Shown here piece after piece: positions 54,101 through 63,678 of a stretch of DNA of 64,000 bases. Source of the DNA: Chroococcidiopsis thermalis PCC 7203. GTDB lineage: Bacteria > Cyanobacteriota > Cyanobacteriia > Cyanobacteriales > Chroococcidiopsidaceae. The notes under the pieces are model-generated. The model was not told the DNA's origin. It ran no database searches and saw only the letters and a list, made by a program, of their open reading frames with translations. Both the position numbers and the translations under genes were made by a program. The stretch spans positions 1,228,336 to 1,292,335 of the forward strand of contig NC_019695.1 in the NCBI RefSeq assembly GCF_000317125.1, given 5' to 3'. Each line of letters starts with the position of its first letter. The stretch's first letter is position 1.

Positions 54101-56341
54101 CTTGCCATTTTTGGCTGTGATTTCATCTGTAGGATCGTAATAACTGCTAACACAAGCAATTGGTATTTGATCGACACCCGTACTCTGGGTATAGTGATAA
54201 ACTGCTGTCGCACGCATCCGCAGATTGGGGGGTGGTGCTTCTCCCTGCTTTTTAATCTCCTCATCGCCGCCTGTCATTGGCATCATGTCAGACCAAACCA
54301 GGGTATATTTATCTATAGGTTGACCTGCTATCCTTAACCGATTGTCAGGAGTGGGAAGATCTGCTCCAGAGTCTAGTTTACGGTTTGATAGATCGGGTAA
54401 AAAAGAATCGACTTGTAAAGCTGGTATGCGAGAGTTATTATCTTTGCGATCGCGATAAATTCCTGCCCCTGTAATAATCCGTAAACCTCCAGTATTAGTG
54501 GCGGTTTGTCGTTCCCAAAATCCACCGCGTTCTGCAATTTCACTAGGATCGAATGGCTGTACTTGGGTGCTACGATAGCGCAGTCGATCGCTAGAATTCG
54601 TCCAATTTATGCCTGCAATTAATTGTCGATCGCGGGGTGCTGTAACATAGTTATTGCCGTCTTTCCAATATGCAGGTAAGTTATTTCCTACACGAATGCG
54701 ATCGCCTAAATATCTCTCAGTTCCATCTAGCTGTTGTTCGGGAGATGTTGCTTCTAATTGGCGCGTTCTGAGTAACAATCTAGTATTATTACCTGTTGGT
54801 TCTCGCCATTCGGCAGGCGGTTCGATTATATTTAAATTGGCAAAAATATTGTCTTGGGTGTAATCGTCTAAAATATCGTTATTTGATTCTAAAACTTCTG
54901 CATAAGGGACGCGCCGAGTGCGATGACGCAGATATCTTTCTAATTCTTCTGAGAGGACAATATATGTATTTAAACTAGGATTTTCCTGCAAGCGTTGGCT
55001 GAAGCGATTTTTCACCTCGTCAGGATATCTGTTAATTGCTAAAACTGTCTTAATTTCCGGTGGTTCTAATTCAGAACAATCTCGTCCAGCTTCGATACAA
55101 AATTCTAATGCTGCTTGTTTCATCAAGGCAATACGTTGGTTAAACGCATCATCAGAATAGGCGATTTCTTCTCCGCCCGTTTCCTCTGTAGATTTATTAT
55201 TACTGCCAATTTGAGCGGTGTTATTGCTTGGATTGTTACTATATAAATCGACAGTCACGACATTGCGATCGCTCGTATCGGTAACGCTACCATTACCAAC
55301 ATTACCCCCAACAGTAATTTTGCCGTTTTCTGGTTGATAGAAACAGGATTCTTGACTATCGACTTGATAAAATCTAACTGTGGCGTTGTTGCGTCCACCT
55401 ACTAGTAAGTTTCCATTAGTATGAATTCTGCCATTAATGCGAAAATCATTACTGGGTGACAATTCTAAATCGTCGTTGAACCATACTGCATATTGATTCA
55501 GCGGAATCAAGCTGCGGTCTTGTTGATACTCTAGAGCATAAAAGCTGGTATTACCCCCTAAAGTTTCAAAGCGATCGCCTAAATCGGTACTATCTGTAAT
55601 GGGTATGCTGGCAGTGTAGACAAAAAAACTTTTATTTAATTTATTACTAGATTGATACCAACCATTGTCTAATATTTCTGTATCTGCATTTAAAATATCA
55701 GCACAACGACTGTTAGCAATTGGGATATTTACAGGTGGGGTTCTGGCTTCGAGAGGATTGCGTTCGCGGTTAAAATCACCTGCTTCAATGCTAGGACTGC
55801 GGAAGTAAATTCCATAAAGTGTATATGTATCAAATTTACCATTATTATTGGTATCGATGGGGAAACGCCAAGCAGTTGTTAAAGTTTCGTCATTTTTGAT
55901 ATCGGCGTTGTCTGCGGTTATGGCATTATCTTGATTAATATCAAAGCCTAGTTTCAGGCGCGTCTCATCGCCAAAAGTAAATTTAGAGTTGTATTTAATT
56001 GCGTTGTAGAGAGATTGAGTGGAAGGCGTGCGGCTGGGTAGGGCAGGATCTCTCAGTAAAGCCTCAATTTTAACTTTAGCACGGGCGATCGCGGGTGCGG
56101 CTGCTTCTGCTGCTGCCTGACTGACTCTAACATTACTCGCATTACGGGCGCGATCGAAAGACCGAATCGTCATCGCTGCGGTCATTAGTACCACCACCAT
56201 CGATACCACGGCGACAGTTGGTAAAATAAAGCCAGCCTCGACCGGACGGCGGCGTTTTTTGAGATATAGAGGTTTTAACCGTCGTCGCCTTTGTTTGCGA
56301 CTCAGCGATCGCGCGATATTTTTTAGTATACGATTTAACAT
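51113..56341 (-). CDS. hpsA: HpsA-family protein, module 2
   Basis: A 1742-residue protein of the HpsA family, linked to hormogonium polysaccharide production. A basic leader of ~38 residues ends in AGFILPTVAVVSMVVVLM, a pilin-like membrane helix, followed by the family segment AAAEAAAPAIARAKVKIEALL. Later conserved parts include GRIHTNGNLLVGG (~312) and VSDLPVYIKGDFNLH. Residues ~1319-1437 are an Asn/Gln-rich tract built on an 18-residue repeat, absent from the paralogue at 59058. ATG at 56341. It is the first gene of module 2. Cellular site is probably the outer membrane-cytoplasmic membrane secretion machine (inferred). Confidence 0.85.
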   Translation of the reverse strand: MLNRILKNIARSLSRKQRRRRLKPLYLKKRRRPVEAGFILPTVAVVSMVVVLMTAAMTIRSFDRARNASNVRVSQAAAEAAAPAIARAKVKIEALLRDPALPSRTPSTQSLYNAIKYNSKFTFGDETRLKLGFDINQDNAITADNADIKNDETLTTAWRFPIDTNNNGKFDTYTLYGIYFRSPSIEAGDFNRERNPLEARTPPVNIPIANSRCADILNADTEILDNGWYQSSNKLNKSFFVYTASIPITDSTDLGDRFETLGGNTSFYALEYQQDRSLIPLNQYAVWFNDDLELSPSNDFRINGRIHTNGNLLVGGRNNATVRFYQVDSQESCFYQPENGKITVGGNVGNGSVTDTSDRNVVTVDLYSNNPSNNTAQIGSNNKSTEETGGEEIAYSDDAFNQRIALMKQAALEFCIEAGRDCSELEPPEIKTVLAINRYPDEVKNRFSQRLQENPSLNTYIVLSEELERYLRHRTRRVPYAEVLESNNDILDDYTQDNIFANLNIIEPPAEWREPTGNNTRLLLRTRQLEATSPEQQLDGTERYLGDRIRVGNNLPAYWKDGNNYVTAPRDRQLIAGINWTNSSDRLRYRSTQVQPFDPSEIAERGGFWERQTATNTGGLRIITGAGIYRDRKDNNSRIPALQVDSFLPDLSNRKLDSGADLPTPDNRLRIAGQPIDKYTLVWSDMMPMTGGDEEIKKQGEAPPPNLRMRATAVYHYTQSTGVDQIPIACVSSYYDPTDEITAKNGKFGTNKGYPWGGGGNNLPYNYDERGRSNNGVVYEAPYTSNTERIREIGIYLTELRSQAKLMFPNGRIVNQPLQNALKKLTANVTLEDPDKSLSISDNAVLDTAICALKILDGTIIPVNNNPIIPHGAIQEASFLDSREIKAISRDRNPQDNGNISNSGLNGDRNPRYDLDLEQRQPLEIRVTDINLSTGEIQETYSDPKKEKVVGLTRKKIDPSQIDSDYLLPNSGIVYASRDDALRDDSSAIDSINRNAVVVQSSTDTSAIVRLESRLLSPTDFKLDPTRRPNGIRLINGSDLSRDIDNRYRPEEKGLILVSDLPVYIKGDFNLHQTPLGNKLEEFQETLDRANWSNFYTRRLGNLNPNFACRPGKAGCPDRDGDTWRSSTIIADTVTLLSNSFRDGFRSEGDYDLNNNTALPISQQTTPDNPQQATTEREKVSQNRKNNGFWDNSFVTSSDWWDTNSSGNPYPNQKNSDESYVGSYLTNGVTPIQRRTNFPEYVMEICRKIPVETCADGDWKIGYDQDGDRKLNNNEINSAINLSSPPNGGYKPDRLGAGTTASPALQPEDRRYPRRVAFQRNDNLSNQNQNQNRNQNNRQNNLNNQQNNQQNSLNDRQNNQQNNSNNQQSNLDDRQNNQQINSNNQQSNLGDRQNNQQINSNNQQSNPGNQQNNQQSDRQNNQQQNNQQQQNNQINANQLTPLGIDSQGNVKQFRYVDENNNGKPDGLPRQVSNALWFKTTSNSVDPTQGESYSPNNLLFIKEISNGKPLLVPVLQIHSPDGSPSENLDRGNPNRYATNWLQAAEEDTTFNAVFMAGNSPSRPQEESAGLPNFVRFLENWENRIVKIDGNFIQMRRSTYATAPFMPIRRDTATELATATDNLSWFDYAINKYPTGGANNDLPTGTPPYYSEPERHWQFDVALLSQSSDLFAQEFTTPSTSQPSELLREVSRDDPWVQTLLCAAIASDRTGKVTATYTQYAISDKTQRPATCQNDTPDYPANLN
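52141..52302. repeat. 54-bp tandem repeat encoding an Asn/Gln-rich tract
   Basis: Three units of 54 bp, marked by TGTCGATCG at 52164, 52218 and 52272, each encoding a variant of DRQNNQQ(I/N)NSNNQQSN. The surrounding 52030-52385 is similarly Asn/Gln-rich but more degenerate. Confidence 0.85.
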
Positions 56342-56670
56342 TGCTGCTTTCCTACTCTAGGGGCATCTACTTAGGATTAAGTAGACCGAACGCCTAACAG
56401 CGTTCTCCCCTGCTAGCCTGCAAAGTTATTCTATCGCGCTACATGTTGTTTGGGGCGAGTGTTACGCACGGGTTAACTTTGTTTTAAGTTGTAGGGAAAG
56501 CGGTTGAGTATAAATAAATGCTGAGGAAGAGGCGATCGCGTTGACCTGCTAAAAGTAGGATTGCTACGATAGATGAGTTTCATTAAACTAATTAGAAATA
56601 AAGGGTAGGCAATGCCTACCCCTAAGGTAAATGTATTCTTTATCTAAGTACTTGGCAGTATAAGCTTAGA
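56342..56670. other. Spacer between the two hps modules
   Basis: 329 bp without a gene. It holds the hairpin GGGTAGGC/GCCTACCC (56603-56621) about 50 bp after the module 1 hpsD stop, and should contain the module 2 promoter; no clear -35/-10 is seen. Confidence 0.6.
56603..56621. repeat. Terminator-like hairpin GGGTAGGC/GCCTACCC
   Basis: A perfect 8-bp stem with AAT loop, after the hpsD stop on the minus strand. It belongs to the same family as the hairpins at 30940, 31039 and 34178. Confidence 0.8.
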
Positions 56671-57219
56671 TTAATTCACGCAGTCTCCATCTTGAGCAAT
56701 CCTCATAGCTCCTAGAAGGGTAGAAACAAAGACACAACGCTTTGCTTGACCTCCGTTACGAGTTGCTAGTGTGATCCGTCCTATCTGACCATGAGTATTA
56801 CCTTTATAACCAAATTGCATCTTCCATAAATTGTTAGTACTGTCATAATCAAATCTTGTTCCATTAGGATCGCTAGCGTTAATATCTGTATCGACTATGC
56901 GAATTACTGGCTCTAATTTTTGCCAACTTAGTGAAGCAACAGTAGCACTTGCTGGGTGAACAGCCCACTGTACAGTACTATTATTCTCGCGAAAGCTAAC
57001 TTGCCAAGTCACTTTATCCCGTTTAGCATTGTTTTGAGCTTCGCGCAAAGCGAGATACAATTTTTCTTGGGCAGCATTGAGTTGACGAGTATTAATAAAT
57101 GCCACCCAACTTGGAACCATAATTGCTGCTAAAATTCCAATTATGACGGTAACTAGAAGCGTTTCTATTAGTGTAAAACCTACTATTGATTGGCTGACAC
57201 AAGATATTTTTCTGTTCAT
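56671..57219 (-). CDS. hpsD: HpsD-like GspH/FimT pseudopilin, module 1
   Basis: A 182-residue pseudopilin with a short, normal leader (MNRKISCVSQSIVG) and motif GFTLIETLLVTVIIGILAAI (Glu+5). The globular part is close to the module 2 copy: PSWVAF, WQVSFRENN, WKMQFGYKG and a Cys-containing KRCVFVSTLLGAMRIA end. It starts about 40 bp after the hpsC stop. Role: minor pseudopilin of the polysaccharide secretion machine. The name hpsD is inferred from position. Confidence 0.8.
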   Translation of the reverse strand: MNRKISCVSQSIVGFTLIETLLVTVIIGILAAIMVPSWVAFINTRQLNAAQEKLYLALREAQNNAKRDKVTWQVSFRENNSTVQWAVHPASATVASLSWQKLEPVIRIVDTDINASDPNGTRFDYDSTNNLWKMQFGYKGNTHGQIGRITLATRNGGQAKRCVFVSTLLGAMRIAQDGDCVN

Positions 57220-57258
57220 TCTTATTGTTTAATACTATTATTTAATAGAGTTTAAAAG

Positions 57259-58242
57259 TTATTGATTAGGCACTTTATCAATCACTCCATTAACTAAAAC
57301 TTGGGTTTGTAGAGTAGGTAAAAATTGATTATTACTAAAAATTCCCGGTCTGCCTACAGGATTTCCTCTTAAGAAAATAAATGTATCTTGATTAAATCCA
57401 AATTGATTCTCCTCCTTTCTCACATAAGTAAAAAAGCTTTTACTTGGAGGATTCGGTGTAGTCCCATAACAGTTGTACTTAGTATTATCTGGACAGTCAG
57501 GAATATTTCCATTATCAGGATCGTCAACAAAGTCAACTAAAACATCATTTGTATCTACGGCAGGTCGAGTAGTACTCTGAAGATTATTGTCTGCTGAATC
57601 TTTGGGCCAAATCTTGAAATTAGTTTTATCTTGCACAGGATCTATATACCCTGTGGTTTTGGTTAAATTAGCCATATCACTATATTTACGTAACTGATAA
57701 CGTATAATTCTAGATTTACCTTTCCACTTATCATCGTTAGCTGGATTTTTTGCTTGTAGATAAACGACTAGAGTATATGTATTACGTCTAAGCAAAAGAA
57801 TATCGCACTCAGTTTTTTTGAAAACCTTGGTTGTAGTATTATCTGTAAACCCCGTACAATCAGCAGGAGGCTTTAAACTTGCACTACCGTCTGGATCGAT
57901 AGCTTCTGGTTTCCAAAAAGCTAGAATTGGCTTTATAGATGTATCAAAGTTAGGTATGTAATCTTTAATTTTTGCAGCATCATCATACACATAGACTGCT
58001 TCTTTTAAATCTGAGGCAATGTAATTCAATGCCATTTGCATTTCTGATTGAGTGGCATTACTAGCAGATTCTTGCCTATCTGTATCTAAAAGATTAATGA
58101 CTAGAGATAGAGTACTTGAGATAATAATTCCAGCCATGATAAGAGATACCAAAAGTTCTGTCAGGGTGAAACCTGAAGTTTTAGACTTTTTAAGATTGAG
58201 TTGAAAAGAATTGATTAAGAACTCAAAAGAATGTAAACTCAT
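57259..58242 (-). CDS. hpsC: HpsC-like PilW-type pseudopilin, module 1
   Basis: A 327-residue protein. The 25-residue leader ends TSGFTLTELLVSLIMAGIII (Glu+5), and the body has MQMALNYIASDLKEAVYVYDD, as in the module 2 paralogue. It starts about 90 bp after the hpsB stop. Predicted minor pseudopilin. No repeats in the leader, unlike its paralogue. Confidence 0.82.
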   Translation of the reverse strand: MSLHSFEFLINSFQLNLKKSKTSGFTLTELLVSLIMAGIIISSTLSLVINLLDTDRQESASNATQSEMQMALNYIASDLKEAVYVYDDAAKIKDYIPNFDTSIKPILAFWKPEAIDPDGSASLKPPADCTGFTDNTTTKVFKKTECDILLLRRNTYTLVVYLQAKNPANDDKWKGKSRIIRYQLRKYSDMANLTKTTGYIDPVQDKTNFKIWPKDSADNNLQSTTRPAVDTNDVLVDFVDDPDNGNIPDCPDNTKYNCYGTTPNPPSKSFFTYVRKEENQFGFNQDTFIFLRGNPVGRPGIFSNNQFLPTLQTQVLVNGVIDKVPNQ

Positions 58243-58329
58243 TGATTGTTCTGCAACACTAGTTAAGCAAAATACAGTACTAGTTTAAGTAATAATACTC
58301 AAAAAAACAAATTGGCAAAATACTATTAA

Positions 58330-59031
58330 CTAAGGAGATAAAGTTAGTGCCTCTTTATACTTTTCAAAAGACTCTTTTAAGTCGCCTCTAGCAATCTGGA
58401 CATTAAGGACAGAAAGAGGACTAATACTCTGCTCTCCTGTTGTTAAAGTTAAGGAGGCAGGAGTATTATTTAAAGCTGGTGTTGGCGCAGTCGAGCAGTT
58501 TTCAAAGGCTCGAAAGCTATACACCCTAACACTCATTTGGAAATTAATAAGCTTACTGTTGGCAGTTTTCCCTTCATCTCGGAAGGATTGAACTACAAAG
58601 TCGTTCGTACCATCTTTATTTACATCTATAGCTAATCCTTTAGTTATTTGATCTATATCAGATCTATTAGTGACACAGCTAGTTGGAACAGAGGTTGCAG
58701 TAATACCACTTGTACTGTCACTTTGCAAAGGTAAATCTGGATTTGTGTAATTCCCTCGTTCTACTATTAACCGAGTTCTGTCAATCTCAGCTTGGGCTAA
58801 CTGCATAGCTTGTTCTACCCGTTGATTTCGTAAACGAGTAGCCGCCGCCAAAAGAATCGGTGGAGCCATCGCTGCGAGAACTATACTAACTACTAAGATT
58901 GCTACTAAGCACTCCAATATGGTTAATCCATTTTGAGGCGATCGCTTGCTTTGGCAAAAAATTGCTAGCATCAATGTATTGCGATCGCTATTTATCCGCT
59001 TTGTATATTTGCGCCTTTCAGCAGATATCAC
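58330..59031 (-). CDS. hpsB: HpsB-like PilV-type pseudopilin, module 1
   Basis: A 233-residue pseudopilin with motif NGLTILECLVAILVVSIVL (cleavage after Gly, Glu+5) and the PilV-like AMAPPILLAAATRLRNQRVEQ. The start is GTG at 59031 because GGGAGGG lies about 9 bases upstream, whereas the internal ATG at 58971 has none. It starts 26 bp after the hpsA stop. Predicted minor pseudopilin of polysaccharide secretion. Confidence 0.8.
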   Translation of the reverse strand: MISAERRKYTKRINSDRNTLMLAIFCQSKRSPQNGLTILECLVAILVVSIVLAAMAPPILLAAATRLRNQRVEQAMQLAQAEIDRTRLIVERGNYTNPDLPLQSDSTSGITATSVPTSCVTNRSDIDQITKGLAIDVNKDGTNDFVVQSFRDEGKTANSKLINFQMSVRVYSFRAFENCSTAPTPALNNTPASLTLTTGEQSISPLSVLNVQIARGDLKESFEKYKEALTLSP

Positions 59032-59057
59032 TTTATCTTCCCTCCCTTAAATAAGTA

Positions 59058-62000
59058 TTACGAGCAGCTAGCACTGGAGTCGATTTGCTGTGTCCCTAGC
59101 TTGGTACAGCGCAAGTTCTTAATGTAGGGGTCGTCTACAGGTAACTCTCGGTAGAACTCGCTACGGGTATTGTTAAGAGTCACAAATCGTCGCGCCGCAG
59201 CTCCTGCTGGTGCGTATTGCAGTCCTACATCATATCCCCAGCGACGAGCAGGCGGTTCGTAGTATCGCATATGTTCATCACTACTAGGTGTTGAATTTGG
59301 TTCCCAAGCGTCTTGGTCAAAAGGTCCAGTAGCTGAGGTACTAAAATTCAACTGAAGAAAAGAGCCAGAAATATGTAAAGGAATAAAAGTTCCTGCATCA
59401 ATCTCGGTTCTCCAATACTCAAGGAATCTTGGGAAGTTGTGGAGTCCTCCGTAAGACTGTTTTGCTTGTGAAGGAACAAGACCGCTAATCAAAATAGAAT
59501 TGACTCTAGTTTCTGCTGCCTTTACCAATTCTTTTTTTCTTTCTGTTCTTGAGAATGCACGAAAAGTTTCCGTGGTTGGAGTTCCATCGTAAGCTTCCAC
59601 ATTGCTTGTTGGACAAGGAATGGTATTAACTTTGCAATAGAGCGGGTAGCCATCTCTATTTAGTTTGACCGGAGATTCTCCTAAGGTAGAAACTGTTGTT
59701 GGTTTATAAGGCTCCTCTCGAATCCAATAATTTAAATTAGTAAGCTTAGTAGAGTTGTAATTAGGACGATTTTGGTTTTGGTAAGATGTATTTGTCGTGT
59801 TAAGTCCTGGTTCTATCGCTTTAGTAAAAGCATCCTCTATGCTGCCATCAATGAAATTATTGGAAAGAATGGTGATTGCGTCAGCAAGAATTTCTGTAGC
59901 TCGCCAAGTATCTTGTGTGGCATCGGCAAATTTTGAATCAACGGTTGAGCGCCCAGTATAAAAGTTAGGATTCGTCGTCCAATCGCTTCCAAGTTTTTCA
60001 GTAAATTCTTCAAGTAAATTGCTAATTGTACCATCAGTACTGTGCAGATTGAAATCTCCCTGAACGTAGACAGGATTATCTGAAACGAAGGTCAAACCGT
60101 TAATGTTGTCACTAGCTGAAATACCCGTAGCATTACGTTTCAAATTGCGTCCATTTCTCAAGCGGAAACCATAAGGGCGGCGGTCTGGGTCAGGATAGTA
60201 GTCAACGGGTTTGGAGCTAATACCATTGTCAGCATTAACAGGAGGATCTTGGGGAGTGTTGGCTTTCATGCGGTAGTCAGCATTAGTGGGATCGTCTTTA
60301 TAGGTAGACCAATCTTTAGATGCTGGTCTAGCAATACTGTCCTCTCTTACTGCATCTTCACGAAAAGCGTAGACAATCCCATCCTTAACAGGTAGCCAAG
60401 TATCGTTTACAACTTTATTGCTACGCAGCAGATCCAAATCAACGTTAAGAACCCGTACGCTCATCATTTCCCGACCATTGGAGAGAGCAGTGTCGAGGAA
60501 AGGAACATATACCGTGTTACCATCTGGATCAGTTACCTGATTTCCTACATTAGGTGCTGTAGGTGCTGTAGTAGTTTTTGGTAACACCCAAGTTGTAGTT
60601 TTAGGTGCGATCGCCATATTTGCAATATCTGTGTTATTAAGTGCTTTGTAGGTATAGCTACCGTTAACACTAGTACCTTTGATATAAGCGTCATCTATAT
60701 ATTTTTCAGAGGTAGGCTGCCTGTGATCTACACCACCAGTAGCCGTGTCGTTGTTACCATCGTGATCGTGATCGACTGTTGGGAATAGATAGTAAAGAGA
60801 GGGGTATTTAGTTACAACCTCGCAAACCATTGACATTCCTGCTTTTTTTGGATCTAATCCTCCACCTCCACCTGAAAAAGCTGCTTTAAAAATGTAACTT
60901 GTATCGGTAGGATTGCACTCAGGAGAAAAGTCAAATATATAATCTTTACTACCATCTTTAAAGCTGAACGTACTACTAGAAGTTGCGGGTGATAGAAAAC
61001 CATATTTTCGATCTCTAGCAATTTGTCGTGAAGTATTAAAACTCATTAATTGCTGCTTTTCATCATCTTTTAGTCCTGCAAGCAAAAGTTCTGGATTTGG
61101 AAGTTTGCATTTTTTAGTGCTAGCGTCACAAAATGACTGACTTAAATCTATAGTTCCACTTCCTTTACCTACAAAACCTTGCCAGATATGTTCGCCTAAC
61201 GAAACAACGTTTTTGCCATCCGCTATCAACTTGGTAGTAATATCTTCGGCATCTTTAATATTATGAGCTAGCATCCCCATAGAGCAACTAGCAGTTTGTA
61301 GATAAGTTTTATCTGCAATACTTAAATCTGCATATTTAATACTATCTACATCTAGCTTTTTGATAACTCGCCGGAGATTAGAAAAATCTCCCCACATCGC
61401 TAAGTAGGAATAGGGATGTACGATAGAACCTGATGTTTCTTGTTTAGGTGGAAAAGCACCATCTGGATCTCCTGCAAAATAAGCAAGATTTCTTAGTGCT
61501 TTACCTAAAGGTTTGCTACTAGCAATATTGTCGGCAAAAGTTGTTTCATTTGTAGTAGGTGGAGCGTACTCCCATCCATTAGTACCTCTACCGATGAAAA
61601 AGTTGCGAAGCGTAAAATTAGTACTATTGTCTATGGTCTGATTAGTTCCTGGATGAGCGGTAGTTGCCAAACAAGCAACAGGAAAATACCCACTATTACC
61701 GTTTTCATAGTGATAGACAGCCGTAGCTTGAACTGCTGCTAAGTTGTCTCGTAATGTTCTCCGCTGACGAGTTTCATGAGTAATCGCTGTACTAGAGGGA
61801 GGATAAAGAGGATCGTTTGTCCCTTCCCAGCCATAAGTATTACCCAAATCTAGCCTCTCTCCTACTATGAGGCGCAAACCATTTGCACGCGCTCTGCGCT
61901 CCCAGTAACCGTCAAATCCAAATTTATCTGAACCGCTGGGGGGAGCGTTTTCCGTAAGTTCTGTTACACTAGTGATTTCGTCTCCGACTTTTTTTCCACT

Positions 62001-63434
62001 TGGTATTTCTAATAACTCACTATATTTGGGTTTTGGTCCATAGCGGTTATCAGCTCGATAAGTATCATCAACATAGGGTTGAGGCGATATGTCATTGAAA
62101 ATACGCCGTCTCTTGACTAATTCCCTATTTTCCCAATCGCCATCTCTTGACCATCCGCTACTGTCTCGATGTTTAGATTCATTTCTAGTGAAAAGAGCTA
62201 CTGGATCGAGGGCGATTTTTGAAACTAGATTATCATCATTAGGTGTTATGGAGTCTGTATCTTTGTTTAGCTTATTAATGTTTTCATTGCGGGTTGGTGC
62301 ATTACCCAAGCCATTAAATAAATGAAAATACGATTCGTTCTTAAACTGGTCATCTCTTACATTCCCAGAGATAATTTCTCCCTGAAAGTTTGCTTGTTTA
62401 GCAACAGTAATTTTAGAAGCATCCTGATTATATAAGCAAGAGTTGTGGGAACTGATCATGTAACCAATAACTTTGTTGTCATCTCCGCCAACAATGAGGT
62501 TGCCCTCTGTATGCATAGCTCCATTAAAATTAAAGGTGGGATAAGGAAAAATTTCTAAATCGTTACGGAACCAAACTCCCCATTTGTTACCCTTGTCAAC
62601 TTGTCTATCTTGTTGTAGCTCAAGAGTAGTAACAGTTTTAGCTGATGTCTTGTTATTAATGACAAAGGCATCAACCTGAAAATTTTTACGCAAAGTAGCA
62701 CTGTTGAGTTGATACCAACCATTTTCGGGCGTTCTACTATCTGTCTTACAGCCAGATAAGCTATTTTGAAAGCTGCTAAGTGGAGCATTGCGGACAACAA
62801 GTGTAGCAGCTTTTTGTGCATCTGTACTTTTGTCAATAGTTACAGCACTAGTTCCCGTGCCACTTTCAGTTGCTGACAGAATAGAGTAAACAGTTGTGGT
62901 GTCTCCGATTTTGCTTCCACTGCTATCAACCGGAAAAGCCCAAATATTGTCCAGCTTGCCATCATGATCTATGTCAAGGCGTTTCTCATCAGGAAATGTA
63001 TATGGGTGTTTAGTAGAATTCGCAGCCACACCATTAAGACCATCATTAAGCATCATGCTGGACAGCACAGCACTTGAGGGTACTCCACCAGGCAAGCGAT
63101 CGTCCTGCTTGAAGAGGTACTCCAATTTTGCTTTAGCTCGGTCAATAGCAGGCGTAGCAGCGTTGTAAATTACTTTTTGTTCGCGTGCAGCTAGAACTTG
63201 ATTTGTCCGGCTAAAACTGCGAAATATTAAACTGCCAACTACTAAAGCAAGAATTATTAATAATAATGCTGTAGTAGGTAATACAAAGCCAGATTTAGCA
63301 AAGCGAGGTTTTCTACCAATTACTAATAAAGTACGTAGAAACCAACTAATTAACCATTTGGGAATGGCACTAGTTAGCTTCCAGATTTGTCTAAATATAT
63401 TCTGTTTAGCTCTGTGGCGCTTGCGAGTTGACAT
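59058..63434 (-). CDS. hpsA: HpsA-family protein, module 1
   Basis: A 1458-residue HpsA-type protein. A long basic leader (~47 residues) precedes KSGFVLPTTALLLIILALVV, a pilin-like helix, and then NAATPAIDRAKAKLEYLFKQ. Shared features with the module 2 copy include GAMHTEGNLIVGG and VSDNPVYVQGDFNLHSTD. It lacks the Asn/Gln-rich tract. HpsA proteins have no defined activity but are needed for surface polysaccharide in Nostoc hormogonia. It heads the hpsABCD module; no glycosyltransferase genes (hpsE-G) are next to it. Confidence 0.85.
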   Translation of the reverse strand: MSTRKRHRAKQNIFRQIWKLTSAIPKWLISWFLRTLLVIGRKPRFAKSGFVLPTTALLLIILALVVGSLIFRSFSRTNQVLAAREQKVIYNAATPAIDRAKAKLEYLFKQDDRLPGGVPSSAVLSSMMLNDGLNGVAANSTKHPYTFPDEKRLDIDHDGKLDNIWAFPVDSSGSKIGDTTTVYSILSATESGTGTSAVTIDKSTDAQKAATLVVRNAPLSSFQNSLSGCKTDSRTPENGWYQLNSATLRKNFQVDAFVINNKTSAKTVTTLELQQDRQVDKGNKWGVWFRNDLEIFPYPTFNFNGAMHTEGNLIVGGDDNKVIGYMISSHNSCLYNQDASKITVAKQANFQGEIISGNVRDDQFKNESYFHLFNGLGNAPTRNENINKLNKDTDSITPNDDNLVSKIALDPVALFTRNESKHRDSSGWSRDGDWENRELVKRRRIFNDISPQPYVDDTYRADNRYGPKPKYSELLEIPSGKKVGDEITSVTELTENAPPSGSDKFGFDGYWERRARANGLRLIVGERLDLGNTYGWEGTNDPLYPPSSTAITHETRQRRTLRDNLAAVQATAVYHYENGNSGYFPVACLATTAHPGTNQTIDNSTNFTLRNFFIGRGTNGWEYAPPTTNETTFADNIASSKPLGKALRNLAYFAGDPDGAFPPKQETSGSIVHPYSYLAMWGDFSNLRRVIKKLDVDSIKYADLSIADKTYLQTASCSMGMLAHNIKDAEDITTKLIADGKNVVSLGEHIWQGFVGKGSGTIDLSQSFCDASTKKCKLPNPELLLAGLKDDEKQQLMSFNTSRQIARDRKYGFLSPATSSSTFSFKDGSKDYIFDFSPECNPTDTSYIFKAAFSGGGGGLDPKKAGMSMVCEVVTKYPSLYYLFPTVDHDHDGNNDTATGGVDHRQPTSEKYIDDAYIKGTSVNGSYTYKALNNTDIANMAIAPKTTTWVLPKTTTAPTAPNVGNQVTDPDGNTVYVPFLDTALSNGREMMSVRVLNVDLDLLRSNKVVNDTWLPVKDGIVYAFREDAVREDSIARPASKDWSTYKDDPTNADYRMKANTPQDPPVNADNGISSKPVDYYPDPDRRPYGFRLRNGRNLKRNATGISASDNINGLTFVSDNPVYVQGDFNLHSTDGTISNLLEEFTEKLGSDWTTNPNFYTGRSTVDSKFADATQDTWRATEILADAITILSNNFIDGSIEDAFTKAIEPGLNTTNTSYQNQNRPNYNSTKLTNLNYWIREEPYKPTTVSTLGESPVKLNRDGYPLYCKVNTIPCPTSNVEAYDGTPTTETFRAFSRTERKKELVKAAETRVNSILISGLVPSQAKQSYGGLHNFPRFLEYWRTEIDAGTFIPLHISGSFLQLNFSTSATGPFDQDAWEPNSTPSSDEHMRYYEPPARRWGYDVGLQYAPAGAAARRFVTLNNTRSEFYRELPVDDPYIKNLRCTKLGTQQIDSSASCS

Positions 63435-63678
63435 TCTTGCTTCCCTACTAGTTCTTTGAAAATGCTGCTATGAGAGATAAAATTTAGGAATAAAACTCAA
63501 TTATCGTTCTCAATTAAAAGTGAAATTTACATAAATCGCATATTTTTACCATAAAAATAGAAACAATCAATTTATAACAAGTGGCAATAAACGCCATTGT
63601 TATAGTTAGATTATTCCCTTACAGTTTTATCAGGTTAAATTGTTAGCAACCACAGCAGTACTACGAGGATATTAGTTT
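63435..63678. other. Upstream region of hps module 1
   Basis: About 240 bp, very AT-rich, that should hold the module 1 promoter. No convincing -35/-10 pair, hairpin or gene seen. Confidence 0.5.
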
